A stretch of 5,715 nt of DNA from Candidatus Pelagibacterales bacterium (GTDB lineage: Bacteria > Pseudomonadota > Alphaproteobacteria > TMED109): assembly GCA_002714055.1 (NCBI GenBank), contig PAWH01000032.1, forward strand, positions 10,108 to 15,822, in the 5' to 3' direction. This document shows positions 1 to 5,715 of this stretch, one piece after another (the first letter of the stretch is position 1; each line of letters starts with the position of its first letter). A model generated the notes under the pieces. It was not told where the DNA came from. It worked only from the letters and a program-made list of their open reading frames with translations, and made no database searches. A program made the position numbers and the translations under genes.

Positions 1-77
1 CAGAATTACCCCAAAGAATTGCAAAAAGAGCACAAATTTATATTAAAAAATTAGAATGCGTCATAAGTGTTGATTAA
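1..77 (+). CDS. C-terminal end of a CpoB/YbgF-like tol-pal accessory protein (partial, 5' end outside window)
   Basis: The frame whose first complete codon is at base 3 is open from the left edge and stops with TAA at 75-77. The 24 visible residues include LPQRIAKRAQIYIKKLEC. This resembles the tail of alphaproteobacterial YbgF/CpoB proteins, which end in a helical repeat with a pattern like LP-x-xx-RA-xxxx-L-x-C. CpoB is a periplasmic TPR protein that links the Tol-Pal envelope machinery to peptidoglycan synthesis during division. Support comes from position: in many Alphaproteobacteria pal-ybgF lies directly before tilS. The tail runs six residues past the usual final Cys (VISVD and stop). 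The stop lies inside the start of tilS, an 11-base overlap that suggests translational coupling. The call rests on a very short piece, so the gene identity is an inference. Confidence 0.6.
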   Translation, partial: ELPQRIAKRAQIYIKKLECVISVD

Positions 78-1365
78 TAACAATTATTTGAGAAAGAAAT
101 TCCATAATTTTATGGAAGATTATAAATTTCCATCAAATGATAAAAAAATTGCCGTCGCTGTCTCAGGGGGAGCAGATAGTTTAGCCCTAACAATGCTTGC
201 TAATAATTGGGCAAAAATAAATAAAATAAATCTACTCACCTTTACTATAAATCACGGCTTAAGACCAGAATCTTTAAAAGAATCTAGTTTAGTAGAAAAA
301 CAAATGAAAAAATTATCTATTAAGCACGAAACTATTGTATGGGAAGGGAATAAACCCAAATCAGGAATTCAAATTAAAGCTAGAAATGCTAGGTATAGAC
401 TTCTTGCTGAGGCATGTATAAAACATGATGTAAGATACATCCTTTTGGGACATCACAAAGATGATCAAATAGAAACTTTCATAATCAGACTAATAAACAA
501 TAGTGGATTAGATGGACTTACCTGTATGTCTGAAAATAACTGTTTACTAACAGAATCAGGGCCAATTAATATATTGAGACCTCTCCTAGATATAAATAAA
601 AAACATTTAGTTCAACTATGCATAGATCAAAAAATCAGTTGGATAAATGACCCATCTAATGAGGATCACTCTTTTATGCGAACAAGGGTAAGATCATTAA
701 TTGATAATCAAATTGCCAATGACTTTTACAAAACCATATCCATATATAAAAAATTAAAACTATCTTTCAGTAAATACATAGATAGATTTATGCAAGAGTC
801 CATAAAATATAATAAAGATGGAATATGCAAATTTTCAAGAGACAAATTTATCCAATCTCCTTTCATCCTTCAAGAGCGATTTTTAAAAAAAGTATTTTGT
901 ACTATAGGTGGGAAAACATATCCTTCAAAATCGAAAATAATTAATAGAATTATTAAAAATATCAGTTCTGAAAATTTTAGTAATATAACTGCGGGGAAAG
1001 TTTTTTTTAATATAGACAAAAAATTAATTACAGTTCTTAGACAACCTGAAGCATCAATAAAATGTACGCCTTTAACTAAAAAAATTGTTTTATGGGATAA
1101 AAGGTTTATCATAAAAAACCGTTCTAAAAAGCCATCTATTTCAGTAGGTCCTTTAGGAGAAAAAGATTATTTGATGATGTTGAAATTAAAAAAAATTAAA
1201 AAATTTGACGATCATTATTATGCTGTAAAATCTCTACCAGCAATAAGATCTCTTGACGAAATAGTTTATGTTCCCCATTTAAGTTATAGTAAAGAAAAAT
1301 ATTGGGAACAAAATATTACAGTTAAGTATTTATATGATAAAAGATTAAAGTTAGTAGAAACATAA
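67..1365 (+). CDS. tilS: tRNA(Ile)-lysidine synthetase TilS
   Basis: TilS is a cytoplasmic enzyme that uses ATP and lysine to convert C34 of the CAU-anticodon tRNA-Ile to lysidine. This switches the tRNA from Met to Ile identity and lets it read AUA codons, so it is normally essential. The N-terminal PP-loop ATPase domain is clear: SGGADS at residues 33-38, NHGLRPES at 62-69, ARNARYRLL around 105-113, GHHKDDQIETF at 128-138, RPLLD at 171-175 and NDPSNED at 194-200. The remainder, about 212-432, matches the tRNA-binding and C-terminal domains, with LPA and VPHLSY near the end. The length of 432 aa is normal for the long TilS form. An in-frame TAA directly precedes the GTG at 67, so this is the earliest start; TTG at 70 and ATG at 112 are alternatives. 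The residues before the ATG (F-x-x-FM) resemble the family, favouring the upstream start. No good Shine-Dalgarno is seen. AUA codons are frequent in this AT-rich window, consistent with a need for TilS. Confidence 0.96.
   Translation: MLINNNYLRKKFHNFMEDYKFPSNDKKIAVAVSGGADSLALTMLANNWAKINKINLLTFTINHGLRPESLKESSLVEKQMKKLSIKHETIVWEGNKPKSGIQIKARNARYRLLAEACIKHDVRYILLGHHKDDQIETFIIRLINNSGLDGLTCMSENNCLLTESGPINILRPLLDINKKHLVQLCIDQKISWINDPSNEDHSFMRTRVRSLIDNQIANDFYKTISIYKKLKLSFSKYIDRFMQESIKYNKDGICKFSRDKFIQSPFILQERFLKKVFCTIGGKTYPSKSKIINRIIKNISSENFSNITAGKVFFNIDKKLITVLRQPEASIKCTPLTKKIVLWDKRFIIKNRSKKPSISVGPLGEKDYLMMLKLKKIKKFDDHYYAVKSLPAIRSLDEIVYVPHLSYSKEKYWEQNITVKYLYDKRLKLVET
1252..1281 (+). promoter_or_regulatory. 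Candidate heat-shock (sigma-32/RpoH-type) promoter for ftsH inside tilS
   Basis: CTTGAC at 1252-1257 is followed after 15 bases by CCCCATTTA at 1273-1281. These match the sigma-32 consensus (CTTGAA-type -35, CCCCAT-type -10) with normal spacing. Transcription would begin near 1285-1290, giving an ftsH leader of about 110 bases that covers the tilS 3' end. FtsH is a known heat-shock protein in E. coli and is heat-inducible in Caulobacter, so the position makes sense. Caution: the -10 box overlaps the codons for the conserved TilS Val-Pro-His-Leu (residues 402-405), so part of the match could come from protein constraint. Confidence 0.5.
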
Positions 1366-1388
1366 TATATATTTTAGCTGCAATGCTT

Positions 1389-1394
1389 AGGAGG
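1389..1394 (+). promoter_or_regulatory. Strong Shine-Dalgarno deciding the TTG start of ftsH
   Basis: AGGAGG lies six bases before the TTG at 1401, which is an optimal match and spacing. No ATG or GTG lies in the ftsH frame between this site and the first membrane segment, so the site fixes TTG as the initiation codon. It is the only consensus ribosome binding site seen before any gene in this window. Confidence 0.9.
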
Positions 1395-1400
1395 TAAAAT

Positions 1401-3353
1401 TTGAATAATTTTGGAAAAAATATTGCTGTTTGGATTATTATAGTAATTTTTTTAATTACTATCTTTAACTTATTTCAAAATAAAAACGATGATCCTAGAA
1501 ATCTAAACCTGGCTTATTCAGAATTTTTATCACTAGTAGAGACTAATAATGTAGAAGATGTCTCCATTCAAGGCAGAAACATATCTGGACACCTTCAGTC
1601 AGGAGAATATTTTAGTACTTATTCTCCAGATGATCCGGCTTTGATTGAAAAACTTTCTGCAAAAGGAGTTAAGATTTCTGCTGCTCCTATAGAAAGCCCT
1701 GTTTCTCCAATATTAGGCATACTATTAAACTGGATGCCCATGCTATTATTTATTGGAGTTTGGATCTTCTTTATGAGGCAAATGCAAGGCGGCAAAGGAG
1801 GTGCTATGGGGTTTGGAAAATCTAAAGCCAGACTCCTAACAGAAAAACAAGGAAAGATAACGTTCGAAGACGTTGCAGGAATAGATGAAGCAAAAGATGA
1901 GTTAGAAGAAATTATTGAATTTTTAAAAAACCCTCAAAAATTTCAAAAGTTAGGGGGCAAAATACCTAAGGGAGTATTATTAGTGGGTCCCCCTGGAACG
2001 GGAAAAACTCTTTTGGCAAGAGCAGTAGCAGGAGAAGCAAATGTTCCCTTCTTCACTATTTCTGGATCTGACTTTGTAGAAATGTTTGTCGGTGTCGGAG
2101 CCAGCAGAGTTAGAGATATGTTTGAACAAGGAAAGAAAAACGCTCCATGTATAATATTCATTGACGAAATAGATGCAGTAGGTAGACACAGAGGAGCTGG
2201 ACTCGGAGGAGGAAATGATGAAAGGGAACAAACTTTAAATCAACTTTTAGTAGAAATGGATGGATTTGAAACAAATGAGGGTGTGATTCTCATAGCTGCA
2301 ACAAACAGACCTGATGTTTTAGATCCTGCATTATTGCGACCTGGTAGATTTGATAGACAAGTAGTTGTTCCCAATCCGGATATACTCGGTCGAGAAAAAA
2401 TACTTAAAGTACACATGAAAAAAGTATCATTGGCAAAAAATGTTAATCCTAGATTGATTGCTAGAGGAACACCAGGTTTCTCTGGAGCTGATTTAGCTAA
2501 TCTTGTCAATGAAGCTGCATTATTAGCTGCTAGAAAAGGTAAAATTAATGTTGGAATGATTGAACTAGAACAAGCTAAAGACAAGGTTATGATGGGTGCT
2601 GAAAGAAGATCTATGGTAATGACTGAGGAAGAAAAAAGAAAAACAGCATATCATGAAGGTGGACACGCACTAGTTATGTTAAATGTGGAAGGGCATGAAC
2701 CTCTGCATAAAGTTACAATTATTCCTAGAGGTAGAGCACTTGGACTAACGATGTGGCTTCCTGAACGTGATAAACTGGCACAAACTAAAACTGAATTAGA
2801 TGCTTTGATGGCATCTATGTTTGGTGGTCGCGTAGCAGAAGAGCTCATATATGGTAAAAAACATATTTCAACAGGTGCTGGCAATGACATCCAACAAGCT
2901 ACAAATTTAGCTCGGAAAATGGTCATGGAATTTGGGTTTTCTGATAAGCTAGGCCCTCTTAGATATGAACCAAACCAGGAGGAAATATTTTTAGGTCATT
3001 CGGTAGCACAACAAAAAAATATTTCAGATGAAACAGCACGAATTATAGATGTAGAAGTTAGAAAAATTGTTGAAGAAGGAGAAAATACAGCTCGTAATAT
3101 TTTAACGGAAAAAATAGAGGATCTTCACAAAATAGCGGAAGGTTTATTGGAATTTGAAACTCTAACTGCAGATGACATAGAGGAACTACTGTCTGGAAAG
3201 AAAATTAAAAAAGCTGATTTTAATTTATCGAACTCAAATAAAGATAATACTAATAAGGATACAAAAGATAAAAGCTCAGTTCCAAACACAAAGGAAGAAA
3301 AAAATATCGGTATTGAGACAAAAAACAAGAATCCTCGACCTAGTGAAGTTTAG
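1401..3353 (+). CDS. ftsH: ATP-dependent zinc metalloprotease FtsH
   Basis: FtsH is a hexameric inner-membrane AAA+ protease that extracts and degrades misassembled membrane proteins and short-lived regulators; in E. coli these include sigma-32 and LpxC. Layout: transmembrane segment at about 6-25, periplasmic domain at about 28-102, second transmembrane segment at about 103-125, then a cytoplasmic AAA+ module. That module has Walker A GPPGTGKT at 196-203, pore motif FVG at 229-231, Walker B IIFIDEID at 251-258 and the second region of homology with arginine fingers R313 and R316. The M41 peptidase domain has HEGGH at 418-422 and a likely third zinc ligand D496 in GAGND. All catalytic residues are present. 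The length of 650 aa is usual. Residues from about 600 form a Lys/Asn/Asp/Ser-rich, probably disordered tail. The TTG start is fixed by the AGGAGG at 1389-1394. A heat-shock-like promoter lies upstream within tilS. folP follows after 19 bases, as in the E. coli ftsH-folP-glmM order. Confidence 0.98.
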   Translation: MNNFGKNIAVWIIIVIFLITIFNLFQNKNDDPRNLNLAYSEFLSLVETNNVEDVSIQGRNISGHLQSGEYFSTYSPDDPALIEKLSAKGVKISAAPIESPVSPILGILLNWMPMLLFIGVWIFFMRQMQGGKGGAMGFGKSKARLLTEKQGKITFEDVAGIDEAKDELEEIIEFLKNPQKFQKLGGKIPKGVLLVGPPGTGKTLLARAVAGEANVPFFTISGSDFVEMFVGVGASRVRDMFEQGKKNAPCIIFIDEIDAVGRHRGAGLGGGNDEREQTLNQLLVEMDGFETNEGVILIAATNRPDVLDPALLRPGRFDRQVVVPNPDILGREKILKVHMKKVSLAKNVNPRLIARGTPGFSGADLANLVNEAALLAARKGKINVGMIELEQAKDKVMMGAERRSMVMTEEEKRKTAYHEGGHALVMLNVEGHEPLHKVTIIPRGRALGLTMWLPERDKLAQTKTELDALMASMFGGRVAEELIYGKKHISTGAGNDIQQATNLARKMVMEFGFSDKLGPLRYEPNQEEIFLGHSVAQQKNISDETARIIDVEVRKIVEEGENTARNILTEKIEDLHKIAEGLLEFETLTADDIEELLSGKKIKKADFNLSNSNKDNTNKDTKDKSSVPNTKEEKNIGIETKNKNPRPSEV

Positions 3354-3372
3354 TATACTGTCATCATAAGTC

Positions 3373-4434
3373 GTGGAAAAGTATTATTTATTACCTTGTA
3401 CCTTCCATTATAGTAAAGAAGCTGAAGATAATATAAAAAATGGAAACGCGTTACCTCTAGCAGGAGGGAAAATTAGCTTTTCTAATTGTAAAATTATTTC
3501 AAATCATTCTGTTAATAATAATATTTTTATCGGTGCGACCAAACCCGAAACTTGGAATAATAGTAATATTAATAAAAATTCAGTTGAAACATTAATTAAT
3601 AAATTAAGTATGAAGCCAAATAATTTTATGGGACTTAACAAAAACAATTTTCATATTATAGGAGTGGTCAATATTTCCCCAGACAGTTTTTCATCAGTAA
3701 ATAAAAAAATAGTTGCAAAAGAAGCAATAGAAAAATCTATTCAATTATACCAAGAAGGTGCGAGTATTATTGACATAGGAGGGGAATCCACAAGGCCAGG
3801 CGCGATTCGAATAGATCCAGAAGAAGAACAAAGACGAATTATTCCTGTAATAAAAGAGCTTTCAAAGCAGGAAATACTAGTCTCTTGCGACACAAGAAAT
3901 ACTTCTACGATGGGCAAGGCAATAGATGCGGGAGCAAGAATTATAAACGATATTAGTGCATTATCTGATAAAAACTCTGCTCAAATAATACATAAAAACG
4001 GAGCTGGAGTAATTTTAATGCACATGAAAGGGAATCCTTCTAATATGCAAAATAGTCCACAATATGAAAATGTATTGTACGAAATATTAACTTTTCTAGA
4101 AAATAGAAAAAACTATGCTAATAGTATAGGCATTTCAAATGAAAAAATTTTAGTGGACCCGGGGATTGGATTTGGAAAAACAGACGAACAAAATATAAAA
4201 ATTTTTAAGAACCTATCAATGTTGCATAATTTACATTGTAACATAACAATTGGAGCATCTAGAAAATCTCTAATAGGCAGAATTACGAAGACTCCGAATC
4301 AAGAAGAAAGACTTCCTGGCTCTCTTTCTCTAGCATTCGCAGCTATGATGCAGGGCGTACAATTCTTTCGTGTACATGATGTAAAAGAAACAATTCAAGC
4401 ACTTAATATTTGGAAAAAATTGTATAATGAATAA
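3373..4434 (+). CDS. folP: Dihydropteroate synthase FolP, long form with N-terminal extension
   Basis: FolP condenses p-aminobenzoate with dihydropterin pyrophosphate to give dihydropteroate in folate synthesis, and is the sulfonamide target. The TIM-barrel core runs from about residue 93 to 353. It shows NISPDSFS at 100-107, DIGGESTRPGA at 134-144, DTR at 173-175, NDISAL at 192-197, MHMKGNPSNMQ at 216-226, DPGIGFGKT at 262-270, GASRKSLIGR at 294-303 and RVHD at 333-336. An N-terminal extension of about 90 residues contains ALPLAGG at 26-32, a motif I recognise from alphaproteobacterial FolP proteins; this makes 353 aa rather than about 280. Because the extension looks conserved, I accept the GTG at 3373, which is preceded in frame by TAA at 3367-3369 and lacks a clear Shine-Dalgarno. 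The next in-frame ATG (residue 80) would delete the extension. Odd point: loop 1 normally reads DSFSDGG, but here Ser-Val-Asn (108-110) replaces Asp-Gly-Gly. Confidence 0.95.
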   Translation: MEKYYLLPCTFHYSKEAEDNIKNGNALPLAGGKISFSNCKIISNHSVNNNIFIGATKPETWNNSNINKNSVETLINKLSMKPNNFMGLNKNNFHIIGVVNISPDSFSSVNKKIVAKEAIEKSIQLYQEGASIIDIGGESTRPGAIRIDPEEEQRRIIPVIKELSKQEILVSCDTRNTSTMGKAIDAGARIINDISALSDKNSAQIIHKNGAGVILMHMKGNPSNMQNSPQYENVLYEILTFLENRKNYANSIGISNEKILVDPGIGFGKTDEQNIKIFKNLSMLHNLHCNITIGASRKSLIGRITKTPNQEERLPGSLSLAFAAMMQGVQFFRVHDVKETIQALNIWKKLYNE

Positions 4435-4516
4435 TAATAGTATAATAGTTCATTTTTAACAATTAGTTCCAAACACAATAGGGTAAATGCAAATGACCGA
4501 AGTTAGAGACTCCGAA

Positions 4517-5715
4517 ATGAATAAACGTAAATATTTCGGAACTGATGGAATTAGAGGAAGGGCTAACATATACCCTATTACTGGGGAAACTTCACTAAAA
4601 GTAGGAATGGCAGCTGGAAAATATTTCACAACTGGAAAACGTAGACACCATGTTGTAATAGGTAAAGATACTAGGCTCTCAGGATATATGATAGAACCAT
4701 CTCTAACAGCAGGGTTTATTTCTATGGGAATGAATGTGTATTTGGTCGGTCCTATGCCTACACCTGCTATATCCATGTTAACTAAGTCTATGCGTTGTGA
4801 CGTAGGCGTGATGATTTCAGCTTCACACAACTCATACGAAGATAATGGAATAAAACTATTTGGACCAGACGGAAATAAATTAAGTGATAAGAATGAAATG
4901 GAAATTGAATCTATAATGGATAAAATAAATGATTTACAATTAGTTGAATCTAAATTTCTTGGTCGAGCAAAAAGGATAGATGATGCTGCAGGACGTTATT
5001 TAGAATTTATCAAATCTACTTTTCCGAGCTCTCTATCTCTAAAGAATATAAAGATAGTGTTAGATTGTGCTAATGGTGCTGCATACGAAGTAGCTCCAAG
5101 AGCTTTATGGGAATTAGGCGCAGAAGTAATCTCTTTAGGATGTTCTCCTGATGGAACAAACATTAATTATAATTGCGGATCCACACATCCAGAGATGATG
5201 GCTGAAAAAGTTAAGGAAATTGGAGCTGATATTGGCATTGCATTAGATGGGGATGCCGATAGGTGTATTATTTCAGATGAAAAAGGAAAAATTTTAAATG
5301 GAGATTATCTTTTAGGTATTATAGCAAAAAGATATTTAGATAAAAAATTATTAAAAAATAAAAGTATAGTTGGAACTCAAATAACAAACAAAGGTCTAGA
5401 AAATTATCTTAATTCTATTGGTTTAGAATTATTAAGAGCAGAAGTAGGTGACAGATATATTATAGAAAAAATGAAAAAATATAGTAGTAATATTGGAGGG
5501 GAACAATCAGGACATATTATACTTAGTGATTATGGCAATACAGGAGACGGCTTAGTTGCTGCCTTACAAATTATTGCTTGCATGAAAGAGCAGAAATTAC
5601 CAGTTTCTCAATTAGGAAAAGAAATCAAGCTCCTTCCACAATTAATAGAGAGTGTTAATTATAATTCTTTAAAAAGTTACGCTATACAGCAAGAACCAAA
5701 AATATGTGAAGAAGT
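4517..5715 (+). CDS. glmM: Phosphoglucosamine mutase GlmM (partial, 3' end outside window)
   Basis: GlmM interconverts glucosamine-6-phosphate and glucosamine-1-phosphate, the step before UDP-GlcNAc formation for peptidoglycan and LPS. Seen, numbering from 4517: KYFGTDGIRGR at 5-15; the active-site serine loop ISASHN at 100-105, with S103 the expected phosphoserine; the metal-binding loop DGDADR at 244-249; and the sugar-recognition motif GGEQSGH at 327-333. S103 lies within one residue of the E. coli position (S102), which supports this start, MNKRKYFGTDG. In-frame ATGs at 4487 and 4493 would add 10 or 8 residues; an AGGG at 4480-4483 sits nine bases before 4493, so that start is possible. 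An in-frame TAA at 4484-4486 excludes anything longer. The visible 399 codons cover domains 1-3 and the start of domain 4. The phosphate-binding loop of domain 4 (R-x-SGTE-P type) lies beyond the window. It follows folP as in many proteobacteria. The frame is intact. Confidence 0.95.
   Translation, partial: MNKRKYFGTDGIRGRANIYPITGETSLKVGMAAGKYFTTGKRRHHVVIGKDTRLSGYMIEPSLTAGFISMGMNVYLVGPMPTPAISMLTKSMRCDVGVMISASHNSYEDNGIKLFGPDGNKLSDKNEMEIESIMDKINDLQLVESKFLGRAKRIDDAAGRYLEFIKSTFPSSLSLKNIKIVLDCANGAAYEVAPRALWELGAEVISLGCSPDGTNINYNCGSTHPEMMAEKVKEIGADIGIALDGDADRCIISDEKGKILNGDYLLGIIAKRYLDKKLLKNKSIVGTQITNKGLENYLNSIGLELLRAEVGDRYIIEKMKKYSSNIGGEQSGHIILSDYGNTGDGLVAALQIIACMKEQKLPVSQLGKEIKLLPQLIESVNYNSLKSYAIQQEPKICEE

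Noticed and set aside
250..273. Asn instead of Asp in the TilS DHGLRPES motif
   Set aside because: This position varies in TilS (His in E. coli, Asn in some other bacteria), and the catalytic PP-loop is intact.
870..1112. Minus-strand frame of 80 codons with hydrophobic stretches
   Set aside because: It is antisense to the tilS C-terminal half. The hydrophobicity follows from reverse-complementing Lys/Asn-rich AT codons.
1283..1295. 13-base string TTATAGTAAAGAA repeated near 3409-3421
   Set aside because: Both copies encode Tyr-Ser-Lys-Glu in unrelated proteins (TilS and FolP). There is no wider similarity, so this is coincidence.
1362..1380. TA-rich block (ATAATATATATTTTAG) just before ftsH as a -10 element or terminator
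   Set aside because: It has no partner -35, no stable GC stem and no T-tract after a hairpin. It is ordinary AT-rich spacer.
1943..2926. Several minus-strand open frames of 72-114 codons
   Set aside because: All are antisense to the highly conserved AAA+ and protease parts of ftsH. They are shadows of its codon pattern with no protein features of their own.
3201..3353. Lys/Asn/Asp/Ser-rich FtsH tail as a possible foreign fusion
   Set aside because: FtsH tails are variable and disordered in general. The composition matches AT-driven drift and there is no domain signal.
4420..4446. Possible sigma-70 promoter before glmM: TTGTAT then TATAAT
   Set aside because: The spacer is only 15 bases, the -35 is poor, and TATAAT strings are expected by chance in sequence this AT-rich.
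4456..4830. Open frame of 124 codons on the minus strand
   Set aside because: It lies opposite the start of glmM, whose family motifs are clear. It has no recognisable domain and no sensible ribosome site.
4826..4843. Ser instead of Pro after SHN in the GlmM active-site loop
   Set aside because: Small residues such as Ala are common here in alphaproteobacterial GlmM. The phosphoserine and flanking residues are unchanged.

Overview
The window is an AT-rich (roughly one third G+C by eye), densely packed housekeeping segment with every supported gene on the + strand. In order it holds the last codons of a tol-pal accessory protein (CpoB/YbgF-like), then tilS, ftsH, folP, and glmM, which runs off the right edge. 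This order, tol-pal/cpoB followed by tilS-ftsH-folP-glmM, is one I associate with Alphaproteobacteria. FtsH, the long-form FolP and GlmM also read as alphaproteobacterial. The low G+C, Lys/Asn/Ile-rich proteins and very short gaps suggest a streamlined or AT-drifted lineage, such as a free-living marine group or a host-associated one; the window alone cannot say which. Tryptophan is always TGG and no in-frame TGA occurs, so the standard bacterial code fits.

Layout: 1-77 is the C-terminal tail of CpoB. It overlaps the GTG start of tilS (67-1365, tRNA-Ile lysidine synthetase) by 11 bases. A 35-base gap carrying a strong Shine-Dalgarno leads to ftsH (1401-3353, membrane AAA+ zinc protease), which starts with TTG. 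After 19 bases comes folP (3373-4434, dihydropteroate synthase with the N-terminal extension seen in alphaproteobacterial homologues), also starting with GTG. After a leader of about 80 bases comes glmM (from about 4517, phosphoglucosamine mutase), which lacks its C-terminal phosphate-binding domain here only because the window ends. No gap exceeds 300 bases, and I see no RNA gene, mobile element, CRISPR array, repeat family or clear terminator.

The genes serve separate core functions: decoding of AUA codons, membrane protein quality control, folate synthesis, and the UDP-GlcNAc precursor for peptidoglycan and LPS. They look co-transcribed. The most interesting signal is a near-consensus heat-shock (sigma-32 type) promoter at 1252-1281, embedded in the 3' end of the tilS coding sequence. 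It would drive ftsH (and folP-glmM) separately from tilS. A second point is the loss of the usual Asp-Gly-Gly in catalytic loop 1 of FolP. I found no evidence of a previously undescribed multi-gene system; this is a conserved core-genome region.
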